Assembly (NCBI GenBank): GCA_963712565.1
Contig: CAVQIP010000055.1
Location: 449,413-513,412, forward strand
From: VAZQ01 sp963712565
Lineage (GTDB): Bacteria; Pseudomonadota; Alphaproteobacteria; Rhizobiales; Xanthobacteraceae
Reading direction: 5' to 3'
Length of the DNA: 64,000 nt
The position numbers and the translations under genes were made by a program. This document shows, in pieces, positions 18,868-27,289 of the stretch (the first letter of the stretch is position 1; each line of letters starts with the position of its first letter). The notes beneath the pieces were generated by a model. It was not told the origin of the DNA and did no database searches. It worked only from the letters and a program-made list of their open reading frames with translations.

Positions 18868-19755
18868 ATGCACATCGGAGTCGCCGGAATCGGCAAAATG
18901 GGCGCGGCCATCGCGCAACGGCTGATCGAGGTCGGACACACGGTAACCGTGTGGAATCGCTCCGCCGACAAACTGAAACCGGTTGCCGCTGCCGGCGCGG
19001 CGGTTGCCGCGACGCCGGCCGAGCTCGCCAAGCACGCCGAGGCCGTCATCACCATCCTGACCGATGCCGCCGCCATCGACGCGGTCTACGGCGGTGCAGC
19101 CGGGCTGCTTGCTCCCGACGTGCGCGGCAAACTGTTCATCGAGATGAGCACCGTGCAGCCGCAGACTGAAGTCGCGCTCGCCGCAACGGTGCGCGCGCGG
19201 GGCGCGGCCCTGGTGGAGTGCCCGGTCGGCGGCTCGACCGGTCCGGCGCGGCAAGGCAAGCTGATCGGGCTGATGGGCGCCGAGCCCGCCGACGCCGCGC
19301 GAGCGAAGCCCCTCCTGGAGCAGCTCTGCCGCCGCCTGGAGCATTGCGGGCCAGTCGGCTCCGGCGCGGTGATGAAGCTGACGATCAACATGCCGCTGAT
19401 GATCTATTGGCAGGCGCTCGGCGAGGCGCTCGCCCTCTGTCGCCCGCTCGGCCTCGATCCGGCGCGGATCATGGATCTGCTGTCGGATACGTCGGGCGGC
19501 CCGAACGTGCTCAAGGTGCGCGGAGCGGGAGTGGCGCAGATGCTCAAGGGCGGCGATGGCGGACCGGTGACCTTCGACATCGACAGCGCGGTCAAGGACC
19601 TGCGCACCATGCTGGCCGAGGGCAAGGCGCGCGGCCTCGAACTGCCGCTGGTCGAAAAAACGCTCGCCTGCTACGAGGAGACCAAACGAAAGGTCTCGGG
19701 CGCGGCGGAAGTGTCGGCGGTATCGGTCTATTGGGCGAACCGCGCCAATTCGTGA
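18868..19755 (+). CDS. Second beta-hydroxyacid dehydrogenase-family NAD(P)-dependent oxidoreductase
   Basis: This 295-residue protein has the Rossmann motif IGVAGIGKMGAAIAQRL, the substrate loop VECPVGGSTGPARQGKL and the lysine-containing helix GAVMKLTINMPLMIYWQ. It is a homologue of the minus-strand enzyme at 17759-18679, but the two are clearly divergent. It precedes a GlcG/HbpS-like gene by 41 bases, which would suit glycolate or tartronate semialdehyde metabolism. That link is inference from context. Confidence 0.9.
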   Translation: MHIGVAGIGKMGAAIAQRLIEVGHTVTVWNRSADKLKPVAAAGAAVAATPAELAKHAEAVITILTDAAAIDAVYGGAAGLLAPDVRGKLFIEMSTVQPQTEVALAATVRARGAALVECPVGGSTGPARQGKLIGLMGAEPADAARAKPLLEQLCRRLEHCGPVGSGAVMKLTINMPLMIYWQALGEALALCRPLGLDPARIMDLLSDTSGGPNVLKVRGAGVAQMLKGGDGGPVTFDIDSAVKDLRTMLAEGKARGLELPLVEKTLACYEETKRKVSGAAEVSAVSVYWANRANS

Positions 19756-19796
19756 TCTGCAACCGATCCTCTGAACCGGTAAACCTTGGAGCCACC

Positions 19797-20240
19797 ATGT
19801 CGGTCGTGACGCTTGCGCAAGCTTCCACCATCGTCGACGCCGCGCTCAAGAAAGGCCGCGACACCAACTGCGCGCCGCTTACCGTCGCCGTGCTCGACGC
19901 CGGCGGACATCTGGTCGCGTTCAAGCGCGAAGACAAGTCGGGGCTGTTGCGGTTCGACATCGCCTTCGGCAAAGCCTGGGGCGCGCTCGGCATGGGCTTC
20001 GGCTCGCGCACGCTAGCCGCCCGCGCCGCCAAGACACCGCAATTCTTCACCATGCTGGCCGCCGCGAGCGAGGGGCGCATGGTTACCAATCCCGGTGGCG
20101 TGCTGATCAGAACCGCGGTGGGCGACGTCATCGGCGCGGTCGGCATTTCCGGCGATACCTCCGATAAGGACGAGGCCTGCGCGATCGCCGCGATCGAGGC
20201 CGCCGGCCTCAAGGCCGATCCCGGTCAGGATGCGAGCTGA
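19797..20240 (+). CDS. GlcG/HbpS-family heme-binding-like protein
   Basis: This 147-residue protein has the fold signature of the GlcG/HbpS family: ASTIVDAALKKGRD, TVAVLDAGGHLVAFKRED, IAFGKAWGALGMG and PGGVLIRTAVGDVIGAVGIS. Family members bind heme or corrinoid cofactors, or sit in glycolate and diol utilisation loci. The ATG follows a short gap after the dehydrogenase on the same strand, so the two are probably co-transcribed. Confidence 0.88.
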   Translation: MSVVTLAQASTIVDAALKKGRDTNCAPLTVAVLDAGGHLVAFKREDKSGLLRFDIAFGKAWGALGMGFGSRTLAARAAKTPQFFTMLAAASEGRMVTNPGGVLIRTAVGDVIGAVGISGDTSDKDEACAIAAIEAAGLKADPGQDAS

Positions 20241-20263
20241 TTTTTGGCCGAGCGTGGAGGCGG

Positions 20264-21241
20264 TTGACGGAGCAATTCGTGGATAGTGTTTCGATAATCC
20301 TGGTGGCAACGGCGATCATCGTCGGGGCGTTCGTGGCATACAACTTGTTTCACTATGTCCTTTTTCTCCTCGTCACGCATCCGAAGGACGCAGGCGGCAT
20401 CGGTCATGAGTTGAATGAGTTCGAACGGCGACAACTTGTCGAGTGGGCACCCAAGGCTGACGACTTTCTCAAACACGACGACGAGAGTCGCACATACGAC
20501 GACGTGTTCGGTCGGTATCGCGGCGAGCATGACAACTACAGCTCGTGCGTTTTTCCGCCCACGGTTTTCACGCATCCTTATTATGCCGATTCCGTCCTGC
20601 TTGAGCCGGCGGATGGAATGCGCCTATTGGACCTGGGGTGCGGATCGGGCGCCGCGGCCTACTACCTTGCCAGTCGGAGCAATGTCGAGATCGTCTGCGT
20701 GACCAATTCTTCCGTGCAGGCGGACATCTGCCGTCGGAAATTCGAGAAGCTTGACGGACGCGTACGCGTGATCGTCGCGGATTTCGACCAGCTCGACCTC
20801 TCGGAGCAGAGTTTTGATGCAATCTACGCGCTCGAATCGATCGGTTACACCAAGGACCTGGATGCTTGGCTGGCACGCTGCTGGCGATCGCTCAAGCCTG
20901 GCGGGCGTCTGCTGATCCGTTCGCCAGGGTCGCTGGATACTTGTCGGCGGGAGCAGGACTACCGCAACGTCACCGCCTTCTTCGAGAATTGGCGGTACAA
21001 CTTTCTTGGCGCCAATCTGCTCGTTTTCAAGCTGCGCCGGCTCGGCTTCAAGCCGATCCGCTACCGCCAGCTGCCGTTCTGGGCCTGGGGCATGACATGG
21101 AACTTCATCCAGCACCTGCTGTTGTGGAAGTTCCGGCTGAAGATGCGAACGATGGTCGACTTGGAACGGATCATTTGGCGCACGTCCAAGGTCTTCGTCT
21201 TCGGCAATGGGTACAACATCGTGCTTGCCAGCAAGCCCTAG
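20264..21241 (+). CDS. Class I SAM-dependent methyltransferase with an N-terminal membrane segment
   Basis: The protein has 325 residues from a TTG start with GTGGAGG just upstream. A single hydrophobic segment lies at about residues 8-38, then the methyltransferase core: motif I LLDLGCGSGAAAYYLAS at about residue 121, VRVIVADFDQLDLSEQSFD and the LKPGGRLLIRSPG strand. The core resembles cyclopropane-fatty-acid-synthase and sterol methyltransferase types; with the membrane anchor a lipid substrate is plausible but unproven. Confidence 0.82.
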   Translation: MTEQFVDSVSIILVATAIIVGAFVAYNLFHYVLFLLVTHPKDAGGIGHELNEFERRQLVEWAPKADDFLKHDDESRTYDDVFGRYRGEHDNYSSCVFPPTVFTHPYYADSVLLEPADGMRLLDLGCGSGAAAYYLASRSNVEIVCVTNSSVQADICRRKFEKLDGRVRVIVADFDQLDLSEQSFDAIYALESIGYTKDLDAWLARCWRSLKPGGRLLIRSPGSLDTCRREQDYRNVTAFFENWRYNFLGANLLVFKLRRLGFKPIRYRQLPFWAWGMTWNFIQHLLLWKFRLKMRTMVDLERIIWRTSKVFVFGNGYNIVLASKP

Positions 21242-21288
21242 TGGGACGAGCCACTGCCGCATGATGACTCCCGTTGCTTGTCCAAATG

Positions 21289-22263
21289 CTACACCCGTCC
21301 ACGACGTCGGCGCTGGCGGCCGGCTGCATTCGCCGGTGCCGCCAATACCCGGTCCCAGATCCCTTGGATGTGGGCGATCTCGGCTTCGAAGCGCTCGAGG
21401 AACAGCCGCGCCGGCACGCTCAAGGGCCGCCGCGCCGGCTCGATCACCACGAATTCGGCGTAGAGCGGCGGATCGACGATCGGATTGACCACGAGATCGC
21501 CCTTGCCGATGTCGTTGACCGAGATGAGGCTCGGCAGCACGGTCATCCAGTCGGAGCGCGCCACGAATTCGAGCGTGCCGATCATGGCGTCCATTTCCAG
21601 CATGGCGGCGATCTCCACGCCATGAGTTTGGAAATAGGTCTCGAGGTTGCGGCGGCGAATATTGTCCGGGCCGGGCACCACGATCTTCAAAGCGGCGCAG
21701 TCGGCGAGCCGCACCGGCGCCAGCGGCGCCAGCCCGCGCTCGCGGCCGGAAAGCAGCATCTCGCGGTCGCGTACCAGCAGCCGCGATTTCAATCCCATGC
21801 GCCCCTCGAAGGCCGGCACCAGGGCGAAGTCGAGTTCGTCCGCCAGCACCATGTCGGTCAGTACGCCGCTGTAGCCCTCGAACACGTGCAGGCGCACGTC
21901 GGGGTGGCGCGGTACGAAGTCGTCGAGCGTGGGCGCCAGCACCGCGCGCGTGAACGTCGGCATCAGTCCGATGCGCAGGTCGCCGGTGACCAGGCCCGAA
22001 AGCCCGCGGGCCTCCTCGCTGGCGTTTTCGAGCCGTCCGACCGCCTCGACGCAGCTCTTGTAATAGCGCAGTCCCGCCGGCGTGGGCACGATCCCGCGCG
22101 CGGAGCGCTCGAACAGCTTTACTCCGAGCGTCCGCTCGACGCCGGCGACGTGCTGAGAGATGCCGGACTGGGTGGCATTCTCGCGCTCGGCCGCGCGCGT
22201 GAACGAGCCTTCCTCACAGACGGCGATGACGGCGCGAATCTGCCGAAGCGCGATGTTGGCCAG
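21289..22263 (-). CDS. LysR-type transcriptional regulator with a non-standard start
   Basis: The winged helix-turn-helix is read directly from the minus strand: LRQIRAVIAVCEEGSFTRAA, then TQSGISQHVAGVERTLGVKL and FERSARGIVPTPAGL. The effector-binding domain follows to 21289. Between the upstream stop at 22294-22296 and the helix there is no ATG, GTG or TTG. The codon aligning with the usual Met of ANIALRQI is CTG at 22263-22261, preceded by AGGTG, so CTG initiation or a mutated start is likely. The length is 324 residues. It is divergent from the M24 gene, the classic LysR arrangement. Confidence 0.85.
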   Translation of the reverse strand: MANIALRQIRAVIAVCEEGSFTRAAERENATQSGISQHVAGVERTLGVKLFERSARGIVPTPAGLRYYKSCVEAVGRLENASEEARGLSGLVTGDLRIGLMPTFTRAVLAPTLDDFVPRHPDVRLHVFEGYSGVLTDMVLADELDFALVPAFEGRMGLKSRLLVRDREMLLSGRERGLAPLAPVRLADCAALKIVVPGPDNIRRRNLETYFQTHGVEIAAMLEMDAMIGTLEFVARSDWMTVLPSLISVNDIGKGDLVVNPIVDPPLYAEFVVIEPARRPLSVPARLFLERFEAEIAHIQGIWDRVLAAPANAAGRQRRRRGRV

Positions 22264-22391
22264 GCGACACCTGCCATCAAGAAAACTGATGCCCTAACGC
22301 AGAATATATTATTTCGGCTGCGGGGGCCATCCGGCTAGGATTTTTGCCGACGGCAGCGCCGAACCGCGCGCCTGCACGTCGGGAGGGGTCC
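22264..22391. promoter_or_regulatory. Divergent promoter region between the LysR gene and the catabolic gene run
   Basis: This 128-base gap separates the LysR start from the M24-family ATG. It contains an unusually AT-rich core for this genome (GAATATATTATTTCGG, near 22302-22317) flanked by CGCAG and CTGCG, a reasonable place for a LysR operator and overlapping promoters. No exact -35/-10 pair is assigned. Confidence 0.4.
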
Positions 22392-23663
22392 ATGGGAACG
22401 GCAAATTTCGGCATCGCCGGATTGGATTGGCAGCAGCGCGTCAATTGGGACCGGATGCGCAAGTACCGGACCGAGCGCGCGCGCGAGCACATGAAGAAGC
22501 ACAAGCTCGGCGCCATGCTGTGCATGTACGACGAGAACGTGCGCTACCTCACCGGCACGCTGACGCCGGGCTGGAACCGGCTCAAGCCCGGATTGCGCTA
22601 CGCGTTGCTGTGCGGCGACGGCGAGCCGGTGCTGTTCGAGCAAGGCGACCTCGGCTTCCAGATCGAGCGCCACTCGCCGTGGATCCCGAAGGAGAACGTC
22701 CGCTACTCCTATGCCTGGATCAAGGGCGCCGCCGGCCCGGCCTCGCAGCAGCAAGTGAAGAAATTCACCGACGCGATCCTCTACGAGATGAAGCGCCACG
22801 GCGTCGCCGGGCAGAAGCTCGGGGTCGACTTCATCGACATCAACATGATCAGCATCTTCAAGGACAAGAAGATCAACTGGGCCGACGGCATGACGGCGAT
22901 GATGGAGGCGCGCGCGGTCAAGAACGTCGACGAGCAGGAATGCATGCGCATCGTCGGCTCGATCGGCGACGCCACGCACTGGGAGTGCATGAAGTTCCTG
23001 CGGCCCGGCATCACCGAGAACCAGGTCACGGCGCACCTGATGAAATATCTCTACAGCATTCCGGGCATGGAGGACGTCGAGGACGTGATCGTCTCGTCCG
23101 GTCCCAACACCTGGCCGAACTGGCGTAATTTCTCCGACCGCATCATTCAGCCCGGCGACATCGTGTTCATGGACTTGGCCGCGCTCACGTGGAACGGCTA
23201 CAAATCCTGCTATTACCGCACCTATTGCGTCGGCAAGGAGCCGAGCAAGGAGCAGAAGGACACTTACGCCACCGCGCTCGAATGGCTCTATGATTCGATC
23301 CATGCGGTGAAGGCCGGAACCACTACCCGCGAGATCGCGAAGAAGTGGCCGTCGGCGAAGGAGGCCTGGGGTTACAAGGAAGAGGACCAGGCCGCGGCGA
23401 ATCTGTGGGGCCACGGTCTCGGTCTGGCGCAATACGATCCGCCGGTGATCTCGCGCATCTGGTCGCTCGATCATCCGATCGAGATCAAGGCGGGAATGAC
23501 GTTTGCGCTCGAGACCCAGCACGGCAAGCGCTTCCGCTACGGCGTGCGCATCGAGGAAATGCTGATCGTGCATGAGAAGGAGATCGAGATCATCTCCAAC
23601 TTCCCGGTCAAGCAGATCACGGTGGTCGATCCGCTGCCGGGCTACGGCGACCACGTGAAGTGA
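22392..23663 (+). CDS. M24-family (creatinase/aminopeptidase P fold) metallopeptidase homologue
   Basis: The protein has 423 residues from the ATG giving MGTANFGIAG. The pita-bread C-terminal domain shows MDL with Asp261, GHGLGL with His341, ALETQHG with Glu374 and RIEEMLIV with Glu388. The second Asp ligand, expected in the GY.SD..RT segment, is Cys273 (GYKSCYYRTY), so the metal site is altered. Relatives include Xaa-Pro peptidases, creatinase and DMSP lyase DddP. The real substrate is unknown. It heads a plus-strand cluster with the enzymes at 23822-28291. Confidence 0.85.
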   Translation: MGTANFGIAGLDWQQRVNWDRMRKYRTERAREHMKKHKLGAMLCMYDENVRYLTGTLTPGWNRLKPGLRYALLCGDGEPVLFEQGDLGFQIERHSPWIPKENVRYSYAWIKGAAGPASQQQVKKFTDAILYEMKRHGVAGQKLGVDFIDINMISIFKDKKINWADGMTAMMEARAVKNVDEQECMRIVGSIGDATHWECMKFLRPGITENQVTAHLMKYLYSIPGMEDVEDVIVSSGPNTWPNWRNFSDRIIQPGDIVFMDLAALTWNGYKSCYYRTYCVGKEPSKEQKDTYATALEWLYDSIHAVKAGTTTREIAKKWPSAKEAWGYKEEDQAAANLWGHGLGLAQYDPPVISRIWSLDHPIEIKAGMTFALETQHGKRFRYGVRIEEMLIVHEKEIEIISNFPVKQITVVDPLPGYGDHVK

Positions 23664-23672
23664 CGTCTATCC

Positions 23673-23791
23673 CCGTCACCCTGAGGTGCTCGTGCTCTTG
23701 GACGAGCCTCGAAGGGCGACGGCCCGAATGCCGCAACGAACAGGGGGCCGTCCCCTTCGTGGCTCGCTTCGCTCGCACCTCAGGGTGACGG
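23673..23791. repeat. REP/BIME-like intergenic palindrome
   Basis: A perfect 17-base inverted repeat, CCGTCACCCTGAGGTGC at 23673-23689 and its reverse complement at 23775-23791, encloses about 85 bases with CGAGCCTCGAAGGGCGACGG. This form is typical of dispersed intergenic repeats in Hyphomicrobiales. It lies between genes of one cluster, so it may stabilise or attenuate the transcript. Confidence 0.75.
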
Positions 23792-23821
23792 TGAGGGAGA
23801 GTCGCCAGCAGGTCTGCCGTC

Positions 23822-25138
23822 ATGGCAACATCGACCGCGACAACATCCGCGCTATCGGACCGGTTCATCGTCCCGCTCGCCGACGCTGCCGCGCTCGACC
23901 CGGAGCGGCTCGGACCGAAGGCCGCGAATCTCGCCGCGCTCGCGCAGGCGGGCCTGCCGACGCCGGGGGGCTTTTGCCTGAGCGCGGATGCCTACCGGGC
24001 ACAGATTGCGGCCCTCGGGCTCGGGCCCATGTTGCAGCGCTTCACGGGCGCCGACGTCGTCGAGCAGCGGCGCCTGTCGGTCGAGATCAGGCTCGCCCTC
24101 TACGAGCAACCGCTCGCGCCCGCTGTCCTCGCGCCGTTGCTGGCGGCGTGGCAGCGGCAGCGCGAAGCGAATGCGCGACCGAGCGCGGTGCGGTCGTCCG
24201 CCCTGATCGAGGACCGCAAGGGCGCCAATTTTGCCGGTCAGTTCGAAAGCTTCCTCGGCATCGCCGACGAAGCTGCGTTCCTCACCGCCGTGCGTGCCTG
24301 CTGGGCCGCGCTGTGGACCACCAATGCCCGCCGCTACATGGAGAACCACGCGCTCTCGCCCGCCGACACGGCGATGGCGGTGCTGATCCAGCCGGTGGTC
24401 GACGCGCGCGTCTCGGGCGGCGGCCTGAGCGAGACCGCCGCGGGCCAGATGCTCATCAGCGCGACCTGGGGGCTCGGCTCCGCCATCGCCCAGGGCGAGG
24501 TGGTGCCCGACCGCATCGTGCTCTCGCGTCAGGGTTTTCTGCGCACGATCGAAGCCGGCCGCAAGCATCACCGTGAGACCTGCGGCCATGGTGCCTTCGC
24601 GCTACCGCAGGCGGTGCCGAACGACCTGGTCGACGCGCCGTGTCTCGACGCGGCGCACGCTGTCACGCTCGGTCGCATGATGCGCAAGGCCGAAGCGGTG
24701 GTCGGCGGCCCGGTCGAGATCGAATGGGCGCTCGACGACGCCGGCTTCAAGCTCCTACAGGCGCGGCCGCTCACCGTCGAGCCGGCCGCCGTGCCCGACG
24801 AGATCTGGCTCAAGCATCCCGGGTTGAGCGGGCATCCGGCCGGCATCGGCTGGGGCGCCGGCCGCGCGGTGGTGGTGAGCTGCGAGTGCGAGCTCGCGCG
24901 CGTCGCGCCGGGCGACGTGCTGGTCACGCGCGTCGCCGGGCCGGCGCTCAGTCACGTGCTGCCGCGCGTCGCCGGCGTGGTCGCCGAGCTCGGCGGCTCG
25001 ACCTCGCATCTCGCCTCGCTCGCGCGCGAGCGCGGCATTCCCATGGTGCTGGGTGTGCTCGACGCCACCAGCCGCATCCCCGACGGCTCGCAGGTGGCGG
25101 TCGACGGCGTCGCCGGCGTCGTGCGGTGGATGGCCTGA
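23822..25138 (+). CDS. Compact PEP/pyruvate-binding and PEP-utilising enzyme
   Basis: This 438-residue protein has an N-terminal ATP-grasp domain of the PEP synthase/PPDK type (LGPKAANLAALAQAGLPTPGGF, then VRSSALIEDRKGANFAGQFESFLG, and EIEWALDDAGFKLLQARPLTV). A swivelling PEP-utiliser domain with the phosphohistidine motif STSHLASLARERGIPMV follows. The C-terminal TIM barrel that binds PEP or pyruvate in full-length enzymes is absent. Phosphotransfer to another acceptor, as in rifampicin phosphotransferase-like proteins, is possible. Its stop overlaps the next start (TGATG). Confidence 0.85.
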   Translation: MATSTATTSALSDRFIVPLADAAALDPERLGPKAANLAALAQAGLPTPGGFCLSADAYRAQIAALGLGPMLQRFTGADVVEQRRLSVEIRLALYEQPLAPAVLAPLLAAWQRQREANARPSAVRSSALIEDRKGANFAGQFESFLGIADEAAFLTAVRACWAALWTTNARRYMENHALSPADTAMAVLIQPVVDARVSGGGLSETAAGQMLISATWGLGSAIAQGEVVPDRIVLSRQGFLRTIEAGRKHHRETCGHGAFALPQAVPNDLVDAPCLDAAHAVTLGRMMRKAEAVVGGPVEIEWALDDAGFKLLQARPLTVEPAAVPDEIWLKHPGLSGHPAGIGWGAGRAVVVSCECELARVAPGDVLVTRVAGPALSHVLPRVAGVVAELGGSTSHLASLARERGIPMVLGVLDATSRIPDGSQVAVDGVAGVVRWMA

Positions 25139-26139
25139 TGCGCCCAATTCCTTCTCGACCGAAAATCTTCGTCACCCAACCGGTCGCCAAGAGCGCGCTC
25201 GATCGCTTGCGCCAAGTCGCGAGCGTCAAGGTCAACCCGGATTCGAGCCGCATCATGCCGAAGAAGCCGCTCGTCGCCGCCGTGCGGAAATGCGACATTC
25301 TGTTCTGCCTGTTGCACGACCGGATCGATCACGAGGTGATCGCCGCCAATCCGAAGCTGCGGCTGGTCGCGGCACAGTCGATTTCGCCGTCCAACATCGA
25401 CGTCGCGGCGGCAACGGCGCAGCGGCTTCCCGTCACCGTGGTTCCGCCGGTCACAACCGAGGCGACCGCCGATCTCACGTTCGGGCTGATGCTCGCGGTC
25501 GCGCGGCGGATGATGGAAGGCGACCGCCTGGTGCGGGCGGGAAAATTTCCCGGCGGGCAGTCGAGCTACCTGCTCGGCTCCTTCGTCTGGGGCAAGACGA
25601 TCGGCCTGGTCGGTGGCGGTGGGCTGATCGGCCGGGCGGTGGCGCGGCGCGCGCATGGCTTCTCCATGCGCGTGCTGTACTGGACACCGCGGCGGAAGCC
25701 CGAGAGCGTGGAACGCGAGGCCGGCCTGACCTTCGTTCCATTCGATCAGCTGCTCGCCGAATCCGACTTCGTTTCGCTGCACCAACCGCTCAGGCCCGAG
25801 ACGCGCCACCAGATCGGGGCGCGCGAATTCAAGCTGATGAAGAAGACCGCGTTCCTGATCAACACTGCGCGCGGCGCGATCGTCGACGAGGCGGCACTGG
25901 TGCGGGCCTTGCGGGCGCGCCGGATCGCCGGCGCCGGCCTCGACGTGTTCGAGCACGAGCCCAAGGTCGACGCTGCGCTGCGCAAGATGCCGAACGTCGT
26001 GCTGGCCCCGCATCTCGGCAGCGCAACGGTCGAGGTGCGCGAAGAGATGGCGAACATCGTCGTGGACAACATCCTGGCGTTTCTCGCCGGCAAGACGCCG
26101 CCCAACTGCGTCAACCCGGAGGTTTTCGCGGTCAAATGA
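25138..26139 (+). CDS. D-2-hydroxyacid dehydrogenase
   Basis: The protein has 333 residues from the ATG that overlaps the previous stop by one base. The NAD-binding motif GLVGGGGLIGRAVARRA, the substrate region SLHQPLRPETRHQIG, INTARGAIVDEAALV, the catalytic Glu segment LDVFEHEP and the catalytic His in APHLGSAT are all present, so it should be active on a D-2-hydroxy acid or glyoxylate-type substrate. Translational coupling to the PEP-utilising enzyme implies a shared pathway. Confidence 0.93.
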   Translation: MRPIPSRPKIFVTQPVAKSALDRLRQVASVKVNPDSSRIMPKKPLVAAVRKCDILFCLLHDRIDHEVIAANPKLRLVAAQSISPSNIDVAAATAQRLPVTVVPPVTTEATADLTFGLMLAVARRMMEGDRLVRAGKFPGGQSSYLLGSFVWGKTIGLVGGGGLIGRAVARRAHGFSMRVLYWTPRRKPESVEREAGLTFVPFDQLLAESDFVSLHQPLRPETRHQIGAREFKLMKKTAFLINTARGAIVDEAALVRALRARRIAGAGLDVFEHEPKVDAALRKMPNVVLAPHLGSATVEVREEMANIVVDNILAFLAGKTPPNCVNPEVFAVK

Positions 26140-26201
26140 CAACGCCGAGATGGATGCTTGGGTCCAGCCTGGGCATGACGACTTGAATTCGGAGTGTCGC
26201 T

Positions 26202-27164
26202 ATGTCCCGTCCCCTGATCGTCGTCACCGACAGTCCGTTTCCCTCGCTCGATCCGGCGAAGGCCGCGCTCAAGCGCGTCGATCCCGAGCTGCGCATGGCG
26301 AGAAGCCCGTCGGCCGACAACATCTTGGCGGTGGCGCGCGACGCCGACGCCATCCTGGTCACCTATGCCAAGCTGCCGGGCGAGCTGTTGCGGCAGCTCA
26401 CGCGCTGCAAGGCGATCGGCCGCTTCGGCCTCGGCGTCGATAATATCGACGTCAAGGCTGCCGCCGAGCTCGGCATCACCGTGACCTACGTGCCGGACTA
26501 TTGCATGCACGAGGTCTCCGACCACGCCATGGCGCTGGTGTTGGCGCTGGCGCGGAAGATTCCGCTGTCCAACACGCTGGTGCAGGCCGGGCGCTGGGAC
26601 ATGCCGGCGGTTGTTCCGATCCATCGCCTCGCCGGCCGCGTGCTCGGCCTCGTCGGCTTCGGCAACATTCCGCGCGCGCTGGCACCGAAGGCGAAGGCGT
26701 TCGGCCTGCGCGTCGTCGCGCATGATCCCTACGTCTCGCCGGCGGCGCTCGCCGCCGCCGAGGTCGAGGGCGTGAGCTTCGAGCGGCTGTTGGAAATTTC
26801 CGACTTTGTTTCGATCCACGCCCCGCTGCTGCCGGGGACGCGCGGACTGTTCAGTGCCGAGGTCTTCCGCAAGATGAAGAAAGGCGCTGTCGTCATCAAC
26901 ACCGCGCGCGGACCGTTGCTGGACGAAGACGCGCTGATCGCGGCGCTCGACTCCGGTCAGCTCGGCGGCGCGGCCCTTGACGTGGTCGCCGTCGAGCCGT
27001 TGCCCAAGGATTCCCGCCTGCTCGGTCGCGATAACCTCATCCTGACCCCGCACACCGCGTTCTATTCGGTCGAGGCGCTCGAGGAGCTGCAGACCAAATG
27101 CGCGAGCGATGTCGCGCGGGTATTGAGCGGGGAGAAACCGGTCTATCCGATCAAGATGGGTTGA
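26202..27164 (+). CDS. Second D-2-hydroxyacid dehydrogenase (C-terminal-binding-protein-like)
   Basis: This 320-residue protein has the same fold as its neighbour but is divergent: RFGLGVDNIDVKAAAELGI, GLVGFGNIPRALAPKAKAFG, INTARGPLLDEDALIAAL, catalytic Glu in VVAVEPLP and catalytic His in LTPHTAFYS. The first part (YVPDYCMHEVSDHAMALVLA) is typical of the CtBP/phosphoglycerate dehydrogenase branch. Two different dehydrogenases in one cluster suggest reduction or oxidation of two successive hydroxy or keto acids. Confidence 0.92.
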   Translation: MSRPLIVVTDSPFPSLDPAKAALKRVDPELRMARSPSADNILAVARDADAILVTYAKLPGELLRQLTRCKAIGRFGLGVDNIDVKAAAELGITVTYVPDYCMHEVSDHAMALVLALARKIPLSNTLVQAGRWDMPAVVPIHRLAGRVLGLVGFGNIPRALAPKAKAFGLRVVAHDPYVSPAALAAAEVEGVSFERLLEISDFVSIHAPLLPGTRGLFSAEVFRKMKKGAVVINTARGPLLDEDALIAALDSGQLGGAALDVVAVEPLPKDSRLLGRDNLILTPHTAFYSVEALEELQTKCASDVARVLSGEKPVYPIKMG

Positions 27165-27289
27165 CGGGACTCGCGTCGCGGTCTGTTGTGACCTTGCGCC
27201 GAAGGTGAACAATCATGCCGCAGTGGAACCGCGCGACGCACCCTGTGCAATGCAACCGCGATTGCGGACCGCAGGGCAGGGAGGATCGA

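Noticed and set aside
22335..23654. A 439-codon minus-strand frame antisense to the M24-family gene
   Set aside because: Same length as the sense gene because of GC-driven lack of stops; no family motif.
24952..27212. Long minus-strand frames opposite the two hydroxyacid dehydrogenases
   Set aside because: Antisense shadows; the sense strand carries NAD-binding and catalytic motifs.
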